Shown here: positions 36,933-44,553 of the stretch, piece by piece
How the letters are laid out: each line of letters begins with the position of its first letter
Numbering within the stretch: position 1 is the first letter of the stretch
Source of the DNA: DATHBD01 sp035296325
Lineage (GTDB): Bacteria > Actinomycetota > Actinomycetes > Mycobacteriales > Micromonosporaceae
Reading direction: 5' to 3'
Assembly (NCBI GenBank): GCA_035296325.1
Contig: DATHBD010000002.1
Location: forward strand, 67,082-131,081
Length of the DNA: 64,000 nt
Notes under the pieces: model-generated
Database searches by the model: none
Told to the model about the DNA's origin: nothing
The model's input: only the letters and a program-made list of their open reading frames with translations
Made by a program: the position numbers and the translations under genes

Positions 36933-39900
36933 ATGACGCAGACACGTTTCGTCGCGGTGATCGCCGCTCTGCTGGCAGTCACGTTGATGCCGCAGCCGGC
37001 CAACGCAGCCGTCCCGGCCGCACCGAAGACCCCTCCGTCGGCGACCCTGACCCTGCAGCAGTGGATCGATCGTGAGCAGGCAGCCGAAGCGGAGCGGGAG
37101 CGGGCTCTGCAGGCCGAGAACCCGATCGACGACACCGAACTCAACCGGGTGCTGATCCAGGACCTCGCGGAACACGACGAGGACGCCGAGGTGCGTGCGG
37201 CAGCCGTTGCGGTGCTGCAGACGAATGACCCGGCGGAGTTCGTTTCCTTCCTTGACAAGGCACTGCCCGTTTACCGTGCGGCGGCCGATCAGCGTAGGAA
37301 GCGGACCGCGGACGCCAACCGCGACATTGTGCAGGAGTGGGTTGACACTGGCGGTCCGGTCGTCCGGCAGCGCGCGGCCGCCGCGCTGGCGTCCAAGGAC
37401 GACAAGAAGATCGCCGACTTCGTCGCGATCGGGCACGCCGCAGCGGCGGCGGCGGACCGTCAGGACGAGATCAACGCGGCGACGCAGGCCGAGTCGATCA
37501 GGGCGCGGGTTCAGCAGATCGTCGCCTCGGGCGGATATGAGGTGAAGTCCGCCGGGCAGGCCGCGCTGGACACCGAGGAACCGGAGACCATCGCGGCCTT
37601 CTACAACACTGGTTACTCCGCGGCGGCCGCTCGGGACCTCGCCGCGCAGCAGCAGATCGACGCGGCGTTGGCGGCGCGTAGCAAGGCCGTCGCCGACCTG
37701 GCTGATCTGGCGGCTCGGGCCACGCAGGCGGCGAACGCCCGCGACACGATTATCCGGGAGAGCGTCGCGGCGACCCAGTCGTTGACCGTGGTTGCCAACT
37801 CGATGGGTCTGGTCAACAAGTACGCGAAGCAGGCCGACGCCATCTACGCGAGCGACCTGCCGATCCGCAAGGTTGGCGGCGCCACCCACACTCGCGACCT
37901 GACCAGGCTCCGCACGGACGCGTGTGCCGAGTCGGGTACCACGGCCCGTAACGCCGCCCAGGTGACCGCGCACGCCGGGGTCGCCCAGACCGCTGCAGCC
38001 ACGCTCGTCAAGACCGGCCTCACGCACGGAGTGGACTGGGCGGCGGTCCTGGGCGCGCAGAGCGACGCGGGTGATGCTGCGAAGCAGGCCGCCGCGACCG
38101 CCTGCCACGCCGCCGAGGCGACCGAGGCGGCGGCCAAGACGTTGGACGCTGACCGTACCGCCACGGTCGAGGCGAACAACGCGGTCAGGTACCGCGAGTC
38201 CGCTGAACGCCAGGCTGCGGCCGCGACCAAACTCGCCGACCAGGCTGAGAAACTCGCCGCCGCGGCGCGGGCCGCTGAGGCAGACGCGCACAAGGAGCGG
38301 CTGCGCGCCGAGCAGGACGCCAGGGACGCGTGGGCCCGGGCCGCGGACGCGCGTGAGCACTACATCCGGGCGAAGGCCCAGCGTGACATCGCGCGGCGGC
38401 AGACCGCGATCGCGCTCGCCCAGCAGGCGGCCGCGCACAGTGCGGCCCGGCGCGCGGTCGAGCAGCAGAACATCGCGGCCGGCAAGGGTGCCACCGCGAA
38501 GGAGGCGGCTGACAAGGTCACCGCGTCGATCAAGCGGTTCGACGTGCTGGTCAAGGATTCGAAGGCGGCCACGCTCCGCGCGCAGAACGCGATCAACGAG
38601 CGCAACGCCAAGGAAGTGAGCTACGCGGCGTACGCGCAGGACGCGATCGCCAAGAAGGGCACCGCGGAGGGTGAGTACGCCGCGCGGCAGGCCGCCGTGA
38701 TCGGGGCGCAGCTGCCCGGTGCCCGCGCCGCGGCGGACAGCGCGCAGACGTCCGCCAACAGCGCCGCCGGCGCAGCGGACGCCGCCGCCACCGCAGCGCA
38801 GCGGGCCGGTGCGGCTGCTGCCGCCGCCCGCGCCGAGGCCGACGCCGCAGCCGCGGCCGCCGGGGCCGCCCGCCGCGAGGCCGCCGACGCGGCTGCGGCG
38901 GCGGGCCGGGCGATCGGCGACGCGCAGCGCGCCAACGAACTGGCCCGGCAGGCGGTCAACGTCGCCCGGCAGGCGATCAACCGCGCGGCGGCCGCAAAGG
39001 CCGACGCGGAGTTGACCCGGTCCGCCGCCGATTCGGCGCTGCGCGAGGCCGGGATCGCCTGGTTCCAGAGCCGGGTGGCCGGCCGGGCGGCGATCAATGC
39101 CCGGGCCTCGGCGATGGTGATCGCTGACCCGGCCGCGAGCGCGCTGAGCGTCGCCGACCAGTACGGCCAGACCGACAACGACGCTGCGCTGGCCATCGAT
39201 ATCGCGAACAGCGCGTTGCTGATCGGCGCCGAGCAGTCAGCCGCGGCGGGGGAGCACGCCGCCGCGGCGGATGCCGCCGCGGTCCACGCTGCCCGGGAGG
39301 CCCTGCGCGCCCAGGAACAGGTCAAACCGGCGTACGCCGCGGCGAAGAAGGCGGCCGAGGAAGCGGCCCGGGCGGTGCGGGCCGGCAAGGTCGCGATCGA
39401 CGCGGCGCGGGGCGCCGCCACGGAGGCCAAGGCGGCGGTGGCCGCCGCGAATGACGCGGCGAAGGCGTCCGGGCAGGCCGCCGCGTACGCGAACGCCGCC
39501 GAGCGGATGGCGGTCGAGGCGGGGCACGACGCCGCGGTGGCCCGGCAGGCGGCCGTCGCCGCCCGGAGATTCTCGAACCAGGCGCAAACGGCAGCCACCA
39601 ACGCCGACAAGATAGCCAAGCAGATCTCGGCGGCGTCGATCGCGGCCAACAAGTTCGCCGACGCGATGAAGGCATCGGCCACCGAGATGGTCCGGATCGC
39701 CAAGGACACCCACGCGGCCGTCAAGCAGGTCTCCGACCTGGCCGAGGCGGAGAAGCGAGCTCGGCAGACCGCCTGGATGAAGGAGTGGAACGACTACGTC
39801 GAGAAGAAGCTCGACGCCAAGGACTACCCCGACTGGCTGGAGAACTTCTACCGGGGTGAGGCCGAGGCCGTCATCGGCCTCGCCGGCGGTATGTGGCTGA

Positions 39901-41246
39901 CCGGGCTGTGCGCCTTCGGGGCGTCCGGCAACAGCCCCGGCAACACGCCGGACTCCGAGGAAGCCTGCGACATGCTCAAGGAGGGCGTGGAGCAGATCAT
40001 CGAGAACCCCGGCTCACTGATCCACCTGGAGGAGTGGCGCAACGGGGAGTACGCCAAGGCGCTCGGCATGACCGTCGTTGACCTCCTTACGTTGGAGCTG
40101 CCGAAGGTCGGGAAACTCACCGCGGGCATCGATCTCCTGAAGGACGGCCTCAGCGCGGGTCTGGCCAAGCTGCTCTCGGGTGAGCTGTTGACCGGCATCA
40201 AGAGGCTCGGCACCGACGCGATGGACGCCGCGCTGAAGCAACTCGGCGCGCTCAAACTGACGAAGCTGCTCGAACTCGACGTCGACCTGCCGAAAAAGCT
40301 CAGCTTCAGCCCGGCCGAACTCAAGGGGCTGAAACTCGCGATCGACCTCAAGGGCTTCCCGGCCCTGGAGAGCGCACTACGCGGGCTGCCCGACAGCAAG
40401 AGCATCCTCGACGGCCTCGATGACCTGCTGAAGAAGTGCGCGGGCGACAGCTTCACGCCCGAGACCCGGGTACTGCTGGCCAACGGCACGACCAAAGCGA
40501 TCGGGCGGATCCAGGTCGGGGACCACGTGCTCGCCACCGACCCCCACACCGGGATCACCAACGCCGAACCAGTCACCATGCTGCACCGCCACCTGGACAC
40601 CGAACTCGCCGACATCACCATCAGCGGCCGCCGCAAGGACCATGTCGTCCGGACCACCCAGCATCACCCGTTCTGGAACGCCACAACCCGCAGCTGGACC
40701 GACGCGGCCGACCTCCGGCCAGGCAACGCGCTCCTCAGCCGCGGCAAGCCCGCCACGGTCACCGCAGTCCAGCGGTACACCGGCAGCCGGATCATGCACA
40801 ACCTCACGGTCGCCAACGTCCACACCTACTACGTGGTCGCCGGCACCACGCCGGTCCTCGTGCACAACTCCTGCGCTGACTTCGTAACTCCGCCAGACCG
40901 TGCATTTTTCTGGTCCGGCATGGGTCCAGATGGAGCGGATACGTCTGCCGCGGTCGCGAGCATCCATGGGGGGCTCACCCTCGAGCTGCTGCTGGAGCAA
41001 CGAGGGTTGAGCCTGCCGGCGTGGAACCGTGCTGATCCAGCGGTTGTTGCGGCGTGGGAGGCGGCGTCGCGCCAGTTCGCCGAGGGCGCGAGCGGTATCG
41101 TGAGGGCTGTTCTCGGCGATAATGTGACAGCTGGCAGTGTATGGAGCAGGATCGAGTTTCCGGCGCTCAAGAGCAACCCGAATGTCACCAAGATCATAAG
41201 AGTCGACCCTGTCACGGGAGCCGAGACCACAATCTTCACCAGGTAG
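36933..41246 (+). CDS. giant ALF/coiled-coil/HINT polymorphic toxin
   Basis: A 1437-residue exported polyprotein. In order: signal peptide (1-28), ALF repeats (about 55-260), a very long Ala-rich coiled coil (about 270-960), a short pre-HINT region with hydrophobic helices (about 985-1165), a HINT (Hedgehog/intein) autoprocessing domain from Cys1169 (CAGDSFTPETRVLL) to His1311-Asn1312 (VLVHNS), and a 125-residue C-terminal toxin (1313-1437). HINT has the catalytic first Cys, TTQHHPFWN and the final His-Asn, so it should release the toxin. The toxin is not a family recognised with certainty. It contains DRAFFWSGMG, GGLTLELLLE and SRQFAEGASGIV; the first motif suggests an NAD-consuming (ADP-ribosyl-cyclase-like) toxin, low confidence. 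ATG 36933 follows CACGGGGGAATGGG. Confidence 0.9.
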   Translation: MTQTRFVAVIAALLAVTLMPQPANAAVPAAPKTPPSATLTLQQWIDREQAAEAERERALQAENPIDDTELNRVLIQDLAEHDEDAEVRAAAVAVLQTNDPAEFVSFLDKALPVYRAAADQRRKRTADANRDIVQEWVDTGGPVVRQRAAAALASKDDKKIADFVAIGHAAAAAADRQDEINAATQAESIRARVQQIVASGGYEVKSAGQAALDTEEPETIAAFYNTGYSAAAARDLAAQQQIDAALAARSKAVADLADLAARATQAANARDTIIRESVAATQSLTVVANSMGLVNKYAKQADAIYASDLPIRKVGGATHTRDLTRLRTDACAESGTTARNAAQVTAHAGVAQTAAATLVKTGLTHGVDWAAVLGAQSDAGDAAKQAAATACHAAEATEAAAKTLDADRTATVEANNAVRYRESAERQAAAATKLADQAEKLAAAARAAEADAHKERLRAEQDARDAWARAADAREHYIRAKAQRDIARRQTAIALAQQAAAHSAARRAVEQQNIAAGKGATAKEAADKVTASIKRFDVLVKDSKAATLRAQNAINERNAKEVSYAAYAQDAIAKKGTAEGEYAARQAAVIGAQLPGARAAADSAQTSANSAAGAADAAATAAQRAGAAAAAARAEADAAAAAAGAARREAADAAAAAGRAIGDAQRANELARQAVNVARQAINRAAAAKADAELTRSAADSALREAGIAWFQSRVAGRAAINARASAMVIADPAASALSVADQYGQTDNDAALAIDIANSALLIGAEQSAAAGEHAAAADAAAVHAAREALRAQEQVKPAYAAAKKAAEEAARAVRAGKVAIDAARGAATEAKAAVAAANDAAKASGQAAAYANAAERMAVEAGHDAAVARQAAVAARRFSNQAQTAATNADKIAKQISAASIAANKFADAMKASATEMVRIAKDTHAAVKQVSDLAEAEKRARQTAWMKEWNDYVEKKLDAKDYPDWLENFYRGEAEAVIGLAGGMWLTGLCAFGASGNSPGNTPDSEEACDMLKEGVEQIIENPGSLIHLEEWRNGEYAKALGMTVVDLLTLELPKVGKLTAGIDLLKDGLSAGLAKLLSGELLTGIKRLGTDAMDAALKQLGALKLTKLLELDVDLPKKLSFSPAELKGLKLAIDLKGFPALESALRGLPDSKSILDGLDDLLKKCAGDSFTPETRVLLANGTTKAIGRIQVGDHVLATDPHTGITNAEPVTMLHRHLDTELADITISGRRKDHVVRTTQHHPFWNATTRSWTDAADLRPGNALLSRGKPATVTAVQRYTGSRIMHNLTVANVHTYYVVAGTTPVLVHNSCADFVTPPDRAFFWSGMGPDGADTSAAVASIHGGLTLELLLEQRGLSLPAWNRADPAVVAAWEAASRQFAEGASGIVRAVLGDNVTAGSVWSRIEFPALKSNPNVTKIIRVDPVTGAETTIFTR

Positions 41247-41253
41247 GAGCGTT

Positions 41254-41565
41254 GTGGAAGCTAGCCGGGAAGACGAGCGGAGCAGTCGCGCCGTCATTTT
41301 GTATCTTGGCGCTGGCCGTGGAATGTATCCACGGAAAGACGAGCAGGCTGTCATCGACGAGTTTGGTCAGTCCGAAGGTCGGGTGATGCTGGCTTACGCC
41401 GGATCCATCGTGGAAGAAATGAACGGGGTCGACATTGATTGGTCGGCCCATTCGCTGAACTCAGCGACCGACCTATACGTTCAAGATGTGAGAGATCGAC
41501 ACCCAGAGCTATCCGAGGCGGCGGTCGAGATCCTGGCCAATGCGTTTAGTTTCTGGTTCAAGTAG
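41254..41565 (+). CDS. candidate immunity protein for the HINT-released toxin
   Basis: A 103-residue acidic, soluble protein with no signal peptide. GTG 41254 lies 7 bases after the toxin stop with GGAG upstream, so it is in the same operon. Small acidic cytosolic proteins directly 3' of a polymorphic toxin tip are usually the cognate immunity protein. The sequence (VILYLGAGRGMYPRKDEQAV and following) is not one recognised here. The function is inferred only from position, size and charge. Confidence 0.65.
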   Translation: MEASREDERSSRAVILYLGAGRGMYPRKDEQAVIDEFGQSEGRVMLAYAGSIVEEMNGVDIDWSAHSLNSATDLYVQDVRDRHPELSEAAVEILANAFSFWFK

Positions 41566-41850
41566 CAAAGGGAACGCTTGCCGATCCATCTGAGCACTGA
41601 CCTCGGCCGCTTCCGGATTGTCGACTACATCCAGCCGCACGACAAGGATCCGGCACTCGGTTCGCCGGTCCGGCTGGCCGCCTGAGCGGCCGCCCCGCGG
41701 GCGCTCTCCCCGGACGGGAGGGGTGCCAGCCGGATGTCGCCGTCACGCATCCCGTACCGCTTAGGGCAGGCAGTCGCTAGATTTGCCGCACCCTACGCCC
41801 CCGGCAGGATGATCATCTTAAGTCGGTGTAGCGAGGATCGCCCGGGCGAC

Positions 41851-41871
41851 ATTCATGAAAGCTTCATGAAT
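41851..41871. promoter_or_regulatory. inverted repeat ATTCATGAA-AGC-TTCATGAAT
   Basis: Perfect 9-base arms with a 3-base gap, and each arm also contains the palindrome TTCATGAA. It is AT-rich against a 70% GC background, about 130 bases upstream of the predicted promoter of the beta-helix gene. Possible operator for an unknown repressor. Confidence 0.45.
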
Positions 41872-41981
41872 TTCGCCGCAGGCTGCCGCCGGATGCGTAG
41901 CCGGCGGACCTCTTGCAGCGGTGCGACGGGCTGGTCGACGACCTGTGGAGCTCATGCCAAGTCAGGTAGGTGCTCGCAGGG

Positions 41982-42010
41982 TTGGTCGAATTGAGGCCTT
42001 GATATAGACT
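41982..42010 (+). promoter_or_regulatory. candidate promoter of the beta-helix gene
   Basis: TTGGTC (41982-41987), 17-base spacer, TAGACT (42005-42010). It would give a leader of about 140 bases before ATG 42156. Confidence 0.4.
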
Positions 42011-42155
42011 GCCGTCGAAGTTCACACACGTAGTTGCCGGCCGCCACCGACAGCAGAATCGTGGTACTTCGGCCTGTCCGGGTCGGACCCTCGCTGTTGC
42101 TACCTGGTGTGTTGGCGGACGCGCACGAGTTGCGTCCCTTCCTCAAAGGAGTTCT

Positions 42156-43313
42156 ATGGCCATCAGACCACGCCGGCTCGCCCTGATCGCCGGCGGCAGC
42201 GCCGCATTGCTCGCGGCCGGAGTGCTGACCGCGACCATCGCACAGGCCGCGCCAGCTTGCGGCAGCGGTACCTTTAACGCCGAGGCGGTCCGCAGCGGCA
42301 ATACGTGGACGTCGCGCAACGGCAGCCGGACCCTATACACCGGCAGCGACATGCGCTCCGCCGTGCAGGCCGCACTGAGCAGCCTCACCGCCGGGCGTAC
42401 CAGTCAGCAGCGGGTGGTGGTTCGGGGCTCCGGCGACATCTCGGCGAACAGCCGGGTGAGCCTGACGAGCTACACCACGCTGCACGTGTGCGGAACCATG
42501 AACGTGACCGGCAGCGGCACCGGCGACCAGGCGCCGATCTACGCGCGCGGTGCGACCAACATCGAGGTGACGCACCTGAGGCTGACCGGTGTTCCGCGGT
42601 ACGGGATTTTCATGCGCAACGTCAACAACCTGACGTTGGGCGTGATCGACATGCGGCTGTCCGGCGGCTCCGGTATTGGAATCCGGATTGACAACCACGG
42701 TGGAAACCGGGCCGTGAAAGCGCGCAACGTCAACATCGAGAGCGTCTACGTCCAAGGCTCCGGCGATCACGGCGTGGAGACCTACGGGGTCGACGGCGTG
42801 CGGATCGGCACGGTGACCGCCCGCAACACCGGTGGCGCCGGCCTGCTGCTCAACGACACCATCAACGCCACGGTCGGTACGGTCGACGGGAACGGCGCCG
42901 GGACCGGCACCGGGTACGCGGCGTTCCGTATGGCGAACCGCAACGGCCGCATCGGCAACAGCTACCCGACGAACATCCGGGTCGGCACCGTCATCGCGCG
43001 CGGCGGCGGACGCGGCATCTTCTGCGTGTCGGAGAGCGGCGGAGCGGTGATCGACCGGGTCGACCTCGCCAACACCGGCGGCAACTCGGTGCTGATCGAG
43101 AACTGCCACAACGTGACTCTGGCCGCGCAGTCGGGAACGATCACCGGCGGTGGCGAGGTGCGGATCGCGTCGCGGCCGACGTTCGCGGCGTCGTCGAACA
43201 ACACGTTGCAGAACCTGACGGTGCGCAACGTCGGCATCCGGCTCAGCCCGTGTGGCACGGGGAACGTCATTCGGAACGTGACGCGGGTCAACTCAACGCT
43301 GACCTGGTGCTGA
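42156..43313 (+). CDS. secreted right-handed beta-helix protein (pectate-lyase-like fold)
   Basis: A 385-residue exported protein: signal peptide about 1-31 (TIAQAAPA), then a parallel beta-helix with regularly spaced turns (TNIEVTHLRLTGVPRYGIFMRNVNNLTLGV type). Four Cys residues could form disulfides. Families with this shape include polysaccharide lyases and GH28-like enzymes; no unambiguous catalytic triad was identified, so polysaccharide binding or cleavage is inferred from fold and export. AAAGGAG lies 5 bases before ATG 42156. It ends at a hairpin. Confidence 0.78.
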   Translation: MAIRPRRLALIAGGSAALLAAGVLTATIAQAAPACGSGTFNAEAVRSGNTWTSRNGSRTLYTGSDMRSAVQAALSSLTAGRTSQQRVVVRGSGDISANSRVSLTSYTTLHVCGTMNVTGSGTGDQAPIYARGATNIEVTHLRLTGVPRYGIFMRNVNNLTLGVIDMRLSGGSGIGIRIDNHGGNRAVKARNVNIESVYVQGSGDHGVETYGVDGVRIGTVTARNTGGAGLLLNDTINATVGTVDGNGAGTGTGYAAFRMANRNGRIGNSYPTNIRVGTVIARGGGRGIFCVSESGGAVIDRVDLANTGGNSVLIENCHNVTLAAQSGTITGGGEVRIASRPTFAASSNNTLQNLTVRNVGIRLSPCGTGNVIRNVTRVNSTLTWC

Positions 43314-43337
43314 TGTAAAGCGACCAAACCTTCAAAT

Positions 43338-43379
43338 CACCGGCACCGGGGGCGACCGACATCGCCGCCGGTGCCGGTG
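43338..43379 (+). terminator. hairpin terminator after the beta-helix gene
   Basis: Perfect 12-base-pair stem (43338-43349 with 43368-43379), 18-base loop. Confidence 0.75.
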
Positions 43380-43640
43380 CCGTTTCGGGCGGCGGCACCA
43401 CCGGCAACGTCACGCTTCTTCTCGGAAACGTCCACAGTGACCTGCGTCCGGTCCGGCAGCTCACCGCTGACTGTCGGGCAACGGTCGTGCGTACGCCGAT
43501 CCACGAAGGACATCGAGGCCCCTCAAATGGGTGGTGCGACCCTGCACCACCTCGCTCGCAATCCCCGCCATGCGGCGGATCTGCTCTGTGGGGCGTCGGC
43601 CGGTCTCCACCGTTGACGTGTCGATGGTTGTCACTGTATT

Positions 43641-43669
43641 TTGCGTGTACTGTACCGGTTCGGTACTAA
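43641..43669 (+). promoter_or_regulatory. pqq operon promoter with embedded palindrome
   Basis: TTGCGT (43641-43646), exactly 17 bases, then TACTAA (43664-43669). Between them lies TACCG-GTT-CGGTA, an inverted repeat covering the spacer and the start of the -10, so a bound repressor would block RNA polymerase. The leader to pqqA is about 70 bases. The 260 bases upstream (43380-43640) hold no supported gene. Confidence 0.5.
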
Positions 43670-43744
43670 TGATTCGCCGTACGTTCGTTGCGCCGGTGCA
43701 GTCGCCGGACGACGCACGGCGGCGATTAACGGAAGGTGGCGCCC

Positions 43745-43876
43745 ATGACCAGCCCCAAGCCCTCCGCCGCAACACCGTCCCGCCGCGCCTGGCACCGCCC
43801 CGTCATCGAATGCCGCGAGGTGCGGCCGGAGGTGACCGCGTACGCCGGAGCCGGCGACCCGTGGTTCAACCGCTGA
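43745..43876 (+). CDS. pqqA: PqqA, precursor peptide of pyrroloquinoline quinone
   Basis: A 43-residue peptide, shorter than most gene-calling cutoffs. It carries the essential Glu-x3-Tyr motif, Glu29-Val-Thr-Ala-Tyr33, the two residues joined by PqqE and turned into PQQ; Trp16, Pro19 and Glu22 also fit the family layout. GGAAGG lies 9 bases before ATG 43745. The end overlaps the start of pqqC by 16 bases in another frame, so the two are coupled. Its position as first gene of a pqq operon makes the call firm. Confidence 0.92.
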   Translation: MTSPKPSAATPSRRAWHRPVIECREVRPEVTAYAGAGDPWFNR

Positions 43877-44553
43877 ACCGCTCCGAGTTCGAGGCGGCAC
43901 TGCGCGGGCTGTCTGTTCGTTATTGGGACACGCACCCGTTCCAGGTCCGATTGCACGAGGGTGGAGCCACCCAGGACGAGGTTCGGTCCTGGGTGGCCAA
44001 CCGCTGGTACTACCAGCAGTGCCTCTCGCAGAAGAACGCAGCCATCATCGCGAACTGTCCGCTGCCCGAAGTCCGCCGGCGGTGGGTGGAGCGCATCGTG
44101 TTCCAGGACGGCCGACGAGACGGTGAAGGTGGGCTGGAGGAGTGGCTCGTCCTCGCCGAGGCCGTCGGCCTGTCCCGTGACGAGGTGCGCGACGAGCGTC
44201 ATGTCATCCGGGGGGTCCGCTTCGCCGTCGACTCCTACCTGCAGTTCTGCCTGACCCGGCCGTGGGTCGAGGGCGCCGCGGCTGGCCTGACGGAGCTGTT
44301 CGCACCGGGCCACATGGCGAAGCGGATCACCGCGTGGCAGCACCACTACCCGTGGATCAAGATGGCGGGCTACACATACTTCACCTCCCGGATTCCGGTG
44401 GTGGACAGCGACAGCCGGTACACCCTCGGCCTGGTGCTGGACCACTGCGTCACCCGGGAGCAGCAGGAGCGGGCGATCGCCGCCCTCGGCTTCAAGTGCG
44501 ACGTGCTCCGCGGCATGCTCGACGCCATCGCGTACTCGGCGGCTCCCCGGTGA
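43861..44553 (+). CDS. pqqC: PqqC, pyrroloquinoline-quinone synthase
   Basis: Carries out the final cofactorless oxidation and ring closure to PQQ. The 230-residue all-helical protein contains the expected core: LHEGG, WVANRWYYQQCLSQKNAAII, VFQDGR, then FAPGHMAKRITAWQHHYPWI and a C-terminal LDHCVTREQQERA. His and Tyr/Arg active-site positions in RWYYQ and WQHHYPWI are conserved. GTG 43861 is chosen because it overlaps pqqA and keeps family length; the open frame runs further upstream only as a shadow of pqqA. Its stop overlaps the pqqDE start (GTGA). Confidence 0.95.
   Translation: MVQPLNRSEFEAALRGLSVRYWDTHPFQVRLHEGGATQDEVRSWVANRWYYQQCLSQKNAAIIANCPLPEVRRRWVERIVFQDGRRDGEGGLEEWLVLAEAVGLSRDEVRDERHVIRGVRFAVDSYLQFCLTRPWVEGAAAGLTELFAPGHMAKRITAWQHHYPWIKMAGYTYFTSRIPVVDSDSRYTLGLVLDHCVTREQQERAIAALGFKCDVLRGMLDAIAYSAAPR

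Larger units (their letters stand above)
41566..42155. other. 590-base accessory intergenic region with a gene remnant
   Basis: Reading on in the immunity frame after its TAG gives a 39-residue open stretch (41566-41685) with protein-like composition (TDLGRFRIVDYIQPHDKDPA), which looks like the C-terminal remnant of a lost gene or second immunity gene. The rest is non-coding and less GC-rich, holding an inverted repeat at 41851-41871 and a promoter for the beta-helix gene near 41982-42010. Confidence 0.5.

Noticed and set aside
38720..39020. Tandem DNA repeat in the Ala-rich region
   Set aside because: It is low-complexity Ala/Ala/Asp codon use of a coiled coil; no exact repeat unit is maintained.
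38621..39724. Minus-strand frame of 367 codons inside the giant toxin gene
   Set aside because: It is the antisense of Ala-rich codons (GCC/GCG read as GGC/CGC), giving Ala/Ser-rich shadow protein.
43430..43640. Possible transposase or integrase fragment upstream of the pqq operon
   Set aside because: Short frames on both strands have no recognisable catalytic motif and no terminal repeats.
43531..43860. Extension of pqqC upstream to a 340-residue protein
   Set aside because: The extra 110 residues are unlike PqqC and are read out of frame over pqqA and its promoter; the family is about 230-250 residues.
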